A stretch of DNA of 64,000 nucleotides from positions 1,492,501 through 1,556,500 of the forward strand of contig NZ_CP016534.2 in NCBI RefSeq assembly GCF_001687565.2. Direction: 5' to 3'. The translations under genes and the position numbers were made by a program. The notes under the pieces are model-generated. The model had not been told where the DNA came from and searched no databases. It saw only the letters and a program-made list of their open reading frames with translations. The DNA comes from Planococcus antarcticus DSM 14505 (GTDB taxonomy: Bacteria > Bacillota > Bacilli > Bacillales_A > Planococcaceae). This document shows, piece after piece, positions 9,810 to 17,989 of this stretch (position 1 is the first letter of the stretch; the number at the start of each line of letters is the position of its first letter).

Positions 9810-11513
9810 ATGGGCGAAAAATTTACACGCAAAACGATTCTTTGGAGCTTGTGGATCTTGATTGTTCCAGCAGGCTTAGCAGTTGTCTATCATTTCTTCC
9901 CACCATCTGTAGCAGATCCCTGGAATTTATTGGCGTATGTCTTATTTTTTGTTTTAATGAGCTTCATGCCGATGAATATCAATGGTGCTTCGACGTTTTT
10001 GGTACAATGGGTGACGGTGGCACTGTTCTTGAAGTATGGCATTTTCATCGAAATCTTGGTTTCTCAATTGAGTATGCTAATTGTGCTTTACCGAAGCCGC
10101 ACGAATGAAGCACAGTCACTTCGTATTCCTTTTAATTCACTCATGTTTTTCTCGGTATCATTAGTTGCAGGACTTGCCTATATGGCAGCTGGGGGGAAGA
10201 TTGGCTCTTTGGAACTGTTCGATGTGATCGTCTTCGGCTTAATTTTCCAAGTAGTATTGGTCTTCAGTAACCAGATTATTTATCAATTGTATGATTATAC
10301 GACAGGCAATCGCAGCAAGTTCTTTTCGATCGATGCTATTTGGGATTTTGCTTTAATGCTGGTAATTTTTCCTTATGCTATTGCACTATATATGTTCGAA
10401 GCCTATATTGGCATCGCAGCGCTAGTTTTGTTAGGAGTTCCATTTTTAACAATGACCGCTGTCATGAAGATGTATAACAACTCGGAGCAAATCAATATCG
10501 ATTTGAAAAAAGCGGGAGTGATTGGTCACCAGCTTGCCAGCCGTCTTGAAGTTGAAGAAGTGCTCGATCAATTTGTCGTTCAAGTTGCAAAAATGTTCAA
10601 AGTCGAGTATGCCTATGTCATCGATTACCGTGACGAACTGCAGCAATTCTTGCGTATCTATGAAAACGATCAATTAGAGTCTCATAAAATTTCACCAGTT
10701 TCTTATACAAAGGGAGTTGCAGGAAAAGTGATTGTGACAGGTGAGTCTTTTATTTACAATGAAAAAACAGATTGGGAAGATTTAGTAACAGGAAATTTGC
10801 CAGCAGACACACAAAGCCTTATGGTCACGCCAATTGCTCGTAATAATAAAACAGAAGGAGTGCTGGTATTAGCGTCGAAAAAGAAATACGCCTTCGCTAA
10901 GCATCAACTGCAAATCTTAGAAATACTCAGTACTTATTTTGCGGTATCAATAGAAAAAGCCGGCTATATGCAAAAAATTATTGCCAAAAGCGAGCGCTGC
11001 GGGTTAACCAAATTGTATAATTACCGCTACTTGGATGAAAGCTTGGAAAGTTGCATTAAAGAAATGAACGAAGGCAGATTAGATCAATTGTCGTTGGTCA
11101 TTATGGACATTGATCATTTTAAAAGCATCAATGACCGCTACGGACACCAAAGTGGCAATGACATTCTCATTCAGCTGGCTGATATACTCCAGGAAGAAAT
11201 CGGCGACGAAGGAACAATCGCCCGCTATGGCGGTGAAGAATTCGTTATACTGTTGCCGGATTACAGCAAGGAACTGGCCATGTTACTGGCTGAAAATCTG
11301 CGCAAGCGCATCGAAAAACATGAATTCCTGATTGAAAGCGATCTTGCTGCTGAGCGGCAACAGCAGACTGTTCACATCACCATGAGCATCGGCGTATCAA
11401 CCGCGCCTGACGACAGTGATGAAGGCATGGCGTTAATCCGCAATGCGGACCGGGCATTGTTTATTGGTGCGAAGCAAGCTGGGCGGAATAAGGTTGCGGC
11501 TTATTCAAAATAA
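9810..11513 (+). CDS. Membrane GAF-GGDEF diguanylate cyclase
   Basis: A 567-residue protein with about six or seven membrane segments (roughly residues 8-215), a GAF domain (roughly 235-375) and a C-terminal GGDEF domain. The catalytic motif reads YGGEEF near residue 474, and the substrate helix MDIDHFKSINDRYGHQSGN is well conserved, so c-di-GMP synthesis is likely. The usual RxxD inhibitory site five residues before GGEEF is not seen (the segment is EIGDEGTIARYGGEEF), so product inhibition may be absent. The ATG after AGAAAGGGAAG was preferred to an upstream start. It lies directly before the type IV pilus genes, whose PilB has a c-di-GMP-binding N-terminus. Confidence 0.9.
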   Translation: MGEKFTRKTILWSLWILIVPAGLAVVYHFFPPSVADPWNLLAYVLFFVLMSFMPMNINGASTFLVQWVTVALFLKYGIFIEILVSQLSMLIVLYRSRTNEAQSLRIPFNSLMFFSVSLVAGLAYMAAGGKIGSLELFDVIVFGLIFQVVLVFSNQIIYQLYDYTTGNRSKFFSIDAIWDFALMLVIFPYAIALYMFEAYIGIAALVLLGVPFLTMTAVMKMYNNSEQINIDLKKAGVIGHQLASRLEVEEVLDQFVVQVAKMFKVEYAYVIDYRDELQQFLRIYENDQLESHKISPVSYTKGVAGKVIVTGESFIYNEKTDWEDLVTGNLPADTQSLMVTPIARNNKTEGVLVLASKKKYAFAKHQLQILEILSTYFAVSIEKAGYMQKIIAKSERCGLTKLYNYRYLDESLESCIKEMNEGRLDQLSLVIMDIDHFKSINDRYGHQSGNDILIQLADILQEEIGDEGTIARYGGEEFVILLPDYSKELAMLLAENLRKRIEKHEFLIESDLAAERQQQTVHITMSIGVSTAPDDSDEGMALIRNADRALFIGAKQAGRNKVAAYSK

Positions 11514-11551
11514 GACTACAGAAGGGTTAACCCCCGTCTGTAGTCTTTTTT
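11513..11551 (+). terminator. Terminator after the diguanylate cyclase gene
   Basis: An AGACTACAGA..TCTGTAGTCT stem is followed by TTTTTT. It separates the cyclase transcript from the pilus operon. Confidence 0.92.
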
Positions 11552-11726
11552 CCTATGGTTGATAAAATACCTGTGGATTTTTCTGAAAATAATACAAATT
11601 CATCAAAAAAAGACTGTGCAGAAAGATATTATAAGTGCAATAATGTACTTATATAAGAATTGATTAAAAAGAGATGTAAATAAGTAATAAATAGGAATAT
11701 AAATATTGTTTTAGAGGTGGGATAAT

Positions 11727-12254
11727 GTGAAGAAGTATAGGCAAAAAAATGACGAGGGTCTGACCTTAGTCGAAGTTTTGGCTGCAATTGTAATTCTTGG
11801 CATTTTTTTTGTGGGAATCATGACAATCTTCCCCCAAATGACAGTATTTAATGCCAAGACAGAAACGAAGTTGGACACCATGAACCTAGCCAGGCAGGAA
11901 ATGGTCAATATTTCAGGCCAGACAGGATGGATCGGGAAGCGCAGTATAATCGATCCTTCCATCTATGAAGATTTTAAAACAGTACTGGCATTCAAGATGC
12001 CGGCATCGGGCTATGCTGAGACTGCACCAACGGCTGATTATATCAGGTACGAAAAAGTGGACGGCTACCGCTACGAAGCAGATGTTTACTTGGAATGCCA
12101 GCCATTTCTGAAAGAAGAGGAAACCAGTTTGAAATGCAATGATCCGAGCTTGGCTCAGCTGCATAAGATCCATTTGAAGGTTTACGACGGGAACCGCGTG
12201 AGCAGTCAGACTTTTTCATATATCAAGTTCCTTGTCGAAAAGAGAGTTGATTAG
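11727..12254 (+). CDS. Type IV pseudopilin (PilV-like)
   Basis: A 175-residue protein with a class III leader. A short basic N-terminus (KKYRQKND) precedes EG, then LTLVEVLAAIVILGIFFVG, with the Glu at position +5 of the mature protein, as needed for processing by a prepilin peptidase (PilD at 25.5 kb). The C-terminal domain is unclassified. The start is GTG with GAGGTGGG upstream; an ATG two bases earlier is out of frame. It is the first gene of the pilus operon and its stop lies one base before the next pilin start. A minor pilin that primes or caps the pilus is the likely role. Confidence 0.88.
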   Translation: MKKYRQKNDEGLTLVEVLAAIVILGIFFVGIMTIFPQMTVFNAKTETKLDTMNLARQEMVNISGQTGWIGKRSIIDPSIYEDFKTVLAFKMPASGYAETAPTADYIRYEKVDGYRYEADVYLECQPFLKEEETSLKCNDPSLAQLHKIHLKVYDGNRVSSQTFSYIKFLVEKRVD

Positions 12255-12255
12255 T

Positions 12256-13032
12256 ATGGAAATCGGCGAAAAAGGAATCACCATGATTGAACTTCTTGCA
12301 GCACTGGTTTTGGTGGCAGTCATCGCTGCTGCTGCCTGGACAGCCATGTCGATCGGCTTTAAGCATAGCGTGGTGGAAAGCTCGAAAACTCATATTCAAC
12401 AGAATGCCAATCTCATTACCGCGAAGTTATCAACTGCCCATAGACAAAGCGATAGTTATTCGGTCAAGTTTGAAAACGAACAGCTTATGCTGAAAACATG
12501 CTTTGTTGAGACAGGCTGCGGCTCTTACGAAAGAGTCAGTGACCAAAACTACGATTATAGTGGCACGTCCATCAACGGAACGATGTATACCGGTGCTGTT
12601 TTTGCCGAACTGACCATCCTTCCGAAAGAGCAGCATAATCCGATCAATTTAAAAATGACACTGGGCAAAACATCCATCTCCATAGATACCGTCCTGACCC
12701 GAATCATTACCGGCATATACAAGAGGGGGCATGAAAATGAAGTATCTCAAAAGTCAGCAAGGTTATGCGTTGGTCATTGTACTTCTGATCGTAGTTTTAT
12801 TTTTAAGCATGTCAGCAACCTTTATTGCCGGCTCGATGAACCATGCGAAACAGGAACAAACCATCGATGTCACCAACCATGCTGTAGCAGCCGCGGAAAT
12901 GGGGACGCTCTACTTTACGTCGGATTTCGAGCGGGAGCTGAAAATGCTGAAGCAGGAGATGAGCGATCAGACGCAGTTAAAACTGAACGCGCTGATAGAC
13001 TGCATCAAATATCCATTGGGGACAGCTTGTGA
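12256..13032 (+). CDS. Type IV pseudopilin, C-terminus probably frameshifted
   Basis: The N-terminus EKGITMIELLAALVLVAVIA is a clear prepilin cleavage and membrane-helix signature. The first 158 codons look like a minor pilin. After that the frame runs about 300 nt through the next gene in another frame, producing a Cys/Arg-rich tail unlike a pilin. Adding one base to the G5 run at 12725-12729 would place a TGA at 12732-12734, giving a 159-residue protein and an ATGA overlap with the next gene. So the reading past about 12730 is probably an artefact or a frameshift. The ATG was chosen over an upstream TTG. Confidence 0.75.
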   Translation: MEIGEKGITMIELLAALVLVAVIAAAAWTAMSIGFKHSVVESSKTHIQQNANLITAKLSTAHRQSDSYSVKFENEQLMLKTCFVETGCGSYERVSDQNYDYSGTSINGTMYTGAVFAELTILPKEQHNPINLKMTLGKTSISIDTVLTRIITGIYKRGHENEVSQKSARLCVGHCTSDRSFIFKHVSNLYCRLDEPCETGTNHRCHQPCCSSRGNGDALLYVGFRAGAENAEAGDERSDAVKTERADRLHQISIGDSL

Positions 13033-14278
13033 CACCGAGGCTGAACGGCTGCAGTGGGAAGAAAAAATCGACGCTGACATGAAAGCTTTATATATTGAGC
13101 GCATCATGGCCAAAGTCCAGGAGCTTAATGATCAGATAGGAGTCAAAACAGTTCCTTTTTCTGCAGAACAAATCGATTATTCGGTTCTTGATATGAACGC
13201 AACCCAGTTGAATAAAGACCAAAAAGATACAACATTGCCATCTGTATCGGATAAAAGAGTGACATCCATTGAAATCGAGATGGAGGTCCAGGGTACTTCA
13301 GAAGAAATGTTAAAACAATTGGTCGCCACCTTTTTCGTGAGCATACCCCATAGTTTCTTAAATACGGACGAATCAATCAAAGTGGACACGATTCTCATCA
13401 CCCAAGACGAAGATGTGACCTATGAAAAAATATTCACTTTGGTTCCGCCAACCCGATCCTGCACAGATTTATTGAAAAGCGTCGTTGATCAAACGGCTAT
13501 AGCCCCTTATGAATGTGCGGCCGCAGCAGGAGAGGATTTAAAGGATTTTATTCAACTGATAAAAAGTAAAAGCCTCGATCCGGCTGATTTCCGCGTTTAC
13601 ACCAATGACTTTAAAGATTATGTCTGCGATAAAAACTGCAACAATCTCAACTTTGAAGGCATCAACCTGGTGGTCCAGCAAAATGATGCTGCCGCATCCA
13701 ACAATATGAACAACCTCATCAACGCTAATCTCATCATTAATGGTAAATTGGATGCCGGCAACAACCTGATCAACTTGGGGAAAAATGGGGTCAAACAAAC
13801 GATCATCGTCAAAGAACTGACAGTAAACGTCAATATTAAAAACATGTATTATACCAATTTTCTTATTCTTGGCTATAACACGCCAATGGAAAATCCGAAA
13901 ATCGCCAATATCGACTGGAAAAACCACATCGAGATCTCCAATTATTCCAGACTTTGCTTGGATATCGATCGGATTGACAGCACAGATCTAAAGCGCTTGT
14001 CCCAGGAAATCGAGTTTTCAGAAAGCGGGGCATTGTCTTATTTTTCAACTGATTCAAATAAGGTCTTTGAACTAAAGACTTCCACGAATGCGGATCGGAC
14101 CGTTAAAATCAACGGAGTCACACATAAAATGACCGATCTTTACGTTCAACGGGAAGACACTTACTCGACATTCCTGGAAAACTGCGGAGTTGTGCTGAAA
14201 AACACCAGCACGTTGCCCTTGGACGTTTCGGTGCCGAATCCGATTGACACAGAAATCGATTTAGAGATTGAATACTAA
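12731..14278 (+). CDS. PilX-like large pilus assembly/minor pilin protein
   Basis: A 515-residue protein with an N-terminal hydrophobic helix beginning QQGYALVIVLLIVVLFLSMS, as in PilX-type proteins, which lack the usual Glu+5 context. The long C-terminal part contains an Asn-rich stretch (about residues 315-375, many NN and NI pairs) that looks like a repetitive beta structure, and several Cys pairs. Minor pilins of this kind sit at the pilus tip in other bacteria and can act as adhesins; that role is inferred here. It follows the second pseudopilin in what should be an ATGA overlap. Confidence 0.75.
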   Translation: MKMKYLKSQQGYALVIVLLIVVLFLSMSATFIAGSMNHAKQEQTIDVTNHAVAAAEMGTLYFTSDFERELKMLKQEMSDQTQLKLNALIDCIKYPLGTACDTEAERLQWEEKIDADMKALYIERIMAKVQELNDQIGVKTVPFSAEQIDYSVLDMNATQLNKDQKDTTLPSVSDKRVTSIEIEMEVQGTSEEMLKQLVATFFVSIPHSFLNTDESIKVDTILITQDEDVTYEKIFTLVPPTRSCTDLLKSVVDQTAIAPYECAAAAGEDLKDFIQLIKSKSLDPADFRVYTNDFKDYVCDKNCNNLNFEGINLVVQQNDAAASNNMNNLINANLIINGKLDAGNNLINLGKNGVKQTIIVKELTVNVNIKNMYYTNFLILGYNTPMENPKIANIDWKNHIEISNYSRLCLDIDRIDSTDLKRLSQEIEFSESGALSYFSTDSNKVFELKTSTNADRTVKINGVTHKMTDLYVQREDTYSTFLENCGVVLKNTSTLPLDVSVPNPIDTEIDLEIEY

Positions 14279-14309
14279 ATGATGGCTGATACAAAACAGG
14301 AGGATTTAC

Positions 14310-14717
14310 ATGATACGCATACTAATTTTCATTATTCTTGCGGCAGTGGTTTTGCCGCTTACGTATTTTCTTTTCAAACCGGTGCCGCTCGCTAAACGGA
14401 TGGCCATTGCCGGCGGTGGACTAGCCGCCGCGGCGACCGCCCTTGTGATGCAAGGGAGCTACGCATGGTATTTAGTGGCTTTAGCTTTACTCGGTGTGTC
14501 ATTTCTGGCAGCAGTTATCTACATGAAGCTGGTTGAAAAAGAACAAAACGAAAAGCAGCGCCTGGTGGAAGAACGCCGCGAGCTCAAGCAGCAAAAAACA
14601 AAAACCTATTTGGCAACAAAAGAAGAAACGCCTGTAGCTGCAGAAGCAACTGATAAGCCAAAACCGTTCGGCATGCAGTCGATTGATGCTGAGAAAGAGG
14701 AGATTACCCGTGGATAA
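14310..14717 (+). CDS. Small membrane protein of the pilus locus, unknown function
   Basis: A 135-residue protein with two or three hydrophobic segments (about 2-20, 30-46, 50-68), then a basic/acidic helical tail of about 60 residues rich in Lys, Glu and Gln (KLVEKEQNEKQRLVEERREL), probably a cytoplasmic coiled coil. AGGAGG lies before the ATG. Its 3' end overlaps the start of the next gene by 8 nt, so it belongs to the operon. No family was recognised. Confidence 0.7.
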   Translation: MIRILIFIILAAVVLPLTYFLFKPVPLAKRMAIAGGGLAAAATALVMQGSYAWYLVALALLGVSFLAAVIYMKLVEKEQNEKQRLVEERRELKQQKTKTYLATKEETPVAAEATDKPKPFGMQSIDAEKEEITRG

Positions 14718-16305
14718 CAAATTATTTGGAATGACCTTTGCGGCCGTATTCGGCATAGCGGTTTTTGTATTCGGAGCGGCCAATGCGGGCGCTTATGCAG
14801 TTGACAATTGGCTGTTTCCGACAGAGGAATTCGGCGATAACACCTATATCGGCACGACTGATGTCTCCAATATGGAAGTGGAATCGGCGAAAATGATGTT
14901 TGCCGGTCAGTCGGAGACGTGGCGTGCAGATGCTGAACTCGATGTTACCTATCAGGATGCAACAGAAAGCTATCCACTGGAAAACGCCAAAATCCTATTG
15001 GATGAAACTGTCAGAAATGCCGAGAACGGTTCGCAGAACAGCTTTGTCTTTCAGCTGTCTGCCGACACGACGCGATCGTTTTTAGCCGAAAATTTCCCGG
15101 TTGCCGCATTTGCTGAAGCGGATGTCGAAGCCATCAATACAAAGCTCGAAACAGCGCTTCAGGAAGGGCAGACAAAAACGCAAGTCGCAATCAGCGACGA
15201 CAGCTTGAGCTTAACCCGCGAAAAAGTGGCGGATGTGGTCTTCCCGACCAGTTTTTCAAGCTTGGACAGTTCGACGGTCATTGATGCCTTGAACGGCATT
15301 CAATTGGCACCTGGAGCCCAGTTTTCATTTCTTGAATTTATTACGGAGCTTCCGCTGACCGATATCAGCGACGGCGAGCTGACACAAATTGCTTCAGCCA
15401 TTTACGGCGCATTGCTGCAGACCAATTTCCTGGTGGATGAGCGTAGCATCGGTTCACAGGTACCGGCTTTGATTCCGCTGGGGCAGGAAGCGGCGATCAA
15501 CCGCCAGCTCGGGATCGACCTTGTTTTCACGAATCCAAATGACAGTTCATTTACTTTAAATCTGACAAACGGCAGCGATTACCTGAACGCATCTATAAGC
15601 GGCTACCCATTCCTGTATGCCTATGCGACTGGCATTACAGAAGAAACGGATATCCAACCACGTTTGATCAAACAATACAGTGCGTTTGTGACCAGTGGCA
15701 ATCAAGTCGATGAAAAAGGATTGTCCGGAAAAAGCCTCACTGTCATCCAGACGATTTTAGATCGCGATGAGGCAGTGGAAGTCAAAACGGTATCGAACGA
15801 TTTCTATCCACCCGTCCACCGCGTTGAAGTGTATCCACTGACGCAGCCAGCGGCAACAGAAGCCGCAGTACCGATTGCCGGTGAACCTGGATTTGTCGAT
15901 GCCAATGGCGACGGCATCCATGACGGGACAACTACGACGCCAATAGCTGGCCAACCGGGCTTTGTTGATACGAACGGCGACGGTATCCACGACGGTCCAA
16001 CCACAATGCCGACATCCGGCCAACCCGGATTTGTCGATGCCAATGGCGATGGTGTCCATGACGGTGCACCGGTAACGCCGACAGTCCCGACAATCGGGCA
16101 GCCAGGATTTGTTGACGCTAATGGAGATGGTATCCATGACGGCATGCCGGCGACTACTGTCCCGACAGTTGGCCAACCTGGCTTTATCGATAAGGATGGA
16201 GACGGTGTGCACGATGTACCGGCAACAACAGCTCCAACAGAAGGTAAAGAGCATATAGATAAAAAACCCGTTTACGATAAAGGCGGAAAACGGATCACCG
16301 AGTAA
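14710..16305 (+). CDS. VanW-like protein with C-terminal Asp/Gly-rich repeats
   Basis: A 531-residue protein starting at GTG after AAGAGGAG. It has one N-terminal membrane helix (about 8-27), then an extracytoplasmic region. The segment LAPGAQFSFLEFI through ALLQTNFLVDERSIGSQVPALIPLGQEAAIN resembles the core of VanW-family proteins (PGxxFSFN.. and ..ERxxHS..YVPLGxDA). The C-terminal quarter has five copies of G(Q/E)PGF(V/I)DxxGDG(I/V)HD, like thrombospondin type 3 or EF-hand calcium loops, separated by Thr/Pro linkers. Position between pilin and PilB genes suggests a surface role in pilus biogenesis or attachment. This is inference; VanW biochemistry is not settled. Confidence 0.7.
   Translation: MDNKLFGMTFAAVFGIAVFVFGAANAGAYAVDNWLFPTEEFGDNTYIGTTDVSNMEVESAKMMFAGQSETWRADAELDVTYQDATESYPLENAKILLDETVRNAENGSQNSFVFQLSADTTRSFLAENFPVAAFAEADVEAINTKLETALQEGQTKTQVAISDDSLSLTREKVADVVFPTSFSSLDSSTVIDALNGIQLAPGAQFSFLEFITELPLTDISDGELTQIASAIYGALLQTNFLVDERSIGSQVPALIPLGQEAAINRQLGIDLVFTNPNDSSFTLNLTNGSDYLNASISGYPFLYAYATGITEETDIQPRLIKQYSAFVTSGNQVDEKGLSGKSLTVIQTILDRDEAVEVKTVSNDFYPPVHRVEVYPLTQPAATEAAVPIAGEPGFVDANGDGIHDGTTTTPIAGQPGFVDTNGDGIHDGPTTMPTSGQPGFVDANGDGVHDGAPVTPTVPTIGQPGFVDANGDGIHDGMPATTVPTVGQPGFIDKDGDGVHDVPATTAPTEGKEHIDKKPVYDKGGKRITE
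15880..16218 (+). repeat. Five in-frame DxNGDGxHDG coding repeats
   Basis: Each unit encodes about 16 conserved residues (GQPGFVDANGDGIHDG) followed by a variable Thr/Pro/Ala linker. The acidic loop DANGDGIHDG matches the spacing of calcium-binding DxDxDG loops. Synonymous differences between units show that the array is selected at protein level. Confidence 0.85.
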
Positions 16306-16327
16306 GTGTAAGAGAGGAGAGGTTGAA

Positions 16328-17986
16328 TTGGCGATTGTCAGAAGAAGGTTAGGCGATATATTGGTCGAACAGGGATTATTGACACAAGCGGAATTGCAGG
16401 AAACGCTAAAAGGCAAAGAGACCGATCAAAAGCTGGGCGACGCTTTGCTTCAGCGCGGCATCATCACCGAGCAACAATTGATCGAGACGCTGGAAGTCCA
16501 GCTCGGCATCCCTCATGTTTCGCTGTTCCGTTATCCGTTCGATCCGATGCTGTTCAATGTGGTGCCCAAGGAATTTGCCAAGCGCAAACTAGTGGTGCCA
16601 CTCAAGACAGAAGGCGACCGGCTGTTTATTGCCATGAACGACCCGACGGATTTCATCACCATTGATGACCTTCGGCTGACGACCGGTTTCCAGATCGAGC
16701 CGACCATCGCTTCCAAAGAAGATATCGTCAAAACCATTGCGAAATACTACGACGAAGAATCCTATGACGAGCTGTTGGAGGAATTGCCGCAGGCTACGGA
16801 AGAACAGCAAAATGAATTGAACGATCTGGACGCGCCGATTGTCCGTCTCGTCAATCAAATCCTGTCAAACGCCGTTTCGCAAAAAGCCAGCGATGTCCAT
16901 TTTGACCCACAGGAAAATCGCATCCTTGTGCGTTACCGGATTGACGGAACGCTGCGTACCGAGCGGGTCTTGCCGAAGACCATGCAGCAGATGATTACGG
17001 CGCGCATCAAGATTCTGGCAAATTTGGACATTACCGAAAACCGCATTCCGCAAGATGGTCGGATTAAGACCACAGTCGACTTCCGTGCGATCGATTTGCG
17101 CGTCTCGTCTTTACCGACGGTTTTCGGTGAAAAAATCGTTATGCGGATTTTAGACTTGAGCCAAAACTTGACCGATATTTCAAAACTCGGTTTTAATGAC
17201 ATCAACATGGAGCGATTTTTGCACGAAATTGACAAACCGAATGGCATCATTCTTATATCCGGTCCGACCGGTTCCGGTAAATCATCGACGCTGTATGCGG
17301 CGCTGAACAAACTTAACTCGGAAGAAGTCAATATCATCACCGTTGAAGACCCCGTCGAGTACCAACTAGAAGGCATCAATCAAATCCAGGTAAATGCCAA
17401 TGTTGGACTGACGTTTGCAGCTGGACTCCGGTCGATTTTGCGCCAGGATCCGGACATCGTCATGGTCGGGGAAATCCGGGACAAAGAAACGGCTGATATT
17501 TCGATACGGGCTTCCTTGACTGGTCATTTGGTGTTAAGCACCATCCACACCAATGATTCAATCGCCTCGATCACCCGCCTGATGGATATGGGCATCGAGC
17601 CTTTCCTGGTGACGGCTTCACTGAACGCCGTTGTGGCACAGCGTTTAATACGCCGCGTCTGCCGGGACTGCCGTGAAATTCAACCAGCCACTGTGCGCGA
17701 AAAAGCGATTTTTGCCAAACGCGGCATTTCGATCGGCACCATCGCGCGCGGCAAAGGCTGTCCGCAATGCAATATGAGCGGCTATAAAGGGCGTATGGCG
17801 ATCCATGAAGTGCTGGTCGTCGACGATGCCATTAAAGACATCATCAACCGTGGCGGCACCGCAGCGGAAATCCGTGAAATCGCCGTCCGGAATAAAACCA
17901 TCTTCCTCATCGACGACGGTTTAATAAAAGTAAAGGAGGGCATGACAACGACGGAAGAAGTACTTCGCGTTGCCATGACAGATTAG
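16328..17986 (+). CDS. pilB: Type IV pilus extension ATPase PilB with MshEN domain
   Basis: PilB powers pilin polymerisation at the inner face of the membrane. The 552-residue protein begins with an MshEN c-di-GMP-binding domain: RLGDILVEQGLLTQAELQ, then a second half LGDALLQRGIITEQQL, matching the RLGxxLxxxGLL.. consensus. The ATPase core has Walker A GPTGSGKSS near residue 313, an Asp box EDPVEYQLEG, Walker B MVGEIRD, and a His box TGHLVLSTIHTND. A four-Cys zinc motif (CRDC and CPQC) is present, typical of GspE/PilB. The start is TTG after GAGAGGAGAGG. Translation of pilB, pilT and pilC is closely spaced. Confidence 0.96.
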   Translation: MAIVRRRLGDILVEQGLLTQAELQETLKGKETDQKLGDALLQRGIITEQQLIETLEVQLGIPHVSLFRYPFDPMLFNVVPKEFAKRKLVVPLKTEGDRLFIAMNDPTDFITIDDLRLTTGFQIEPTIASKEDIVKTIAKYYDEESYDELLEELPQATEEQQNELNDLDAPIVRLVNQILSNAVSQKASDVHFDPQENRILVRYRIDGTLRTERVLPKTMQQMITARIKILANLDITENRIPQDGRIKTTVDFRAIDLRVSSLPTVFGEKIVMRILDLSQNLTDISKLGFNDINMERFLHEIDKPNGIILISGPTGSGKSSTLYAALNKLNSEEVNIITVEDPVEYQLEGINQIQVNANVGLTFAAGLRSILRQDPDIVMVGEIRDKETADISIRASLTGHLVLSTIHTNDSIASITRLMDMGIEPFLVTASLNAVVAQRLIRRVCRDCREIQPATVREKAIFAKRGISIGTIARGKGCPQCNMSGYKGRMAIHEVLVVDDAIKDIINRGGTAAEIREIAVRNKTIFLIDDGLIKVKEGMTTTEEVLRVAMTD

Positions 17987-17989
17987 CCT

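Noticed and set aside
15757..16416. Minus-strand 219-codon frame opposite the Asp/Gly repeats
   Set aside because: It is a shadow of the repetitive GC-rich coding repeats and has no start signal.
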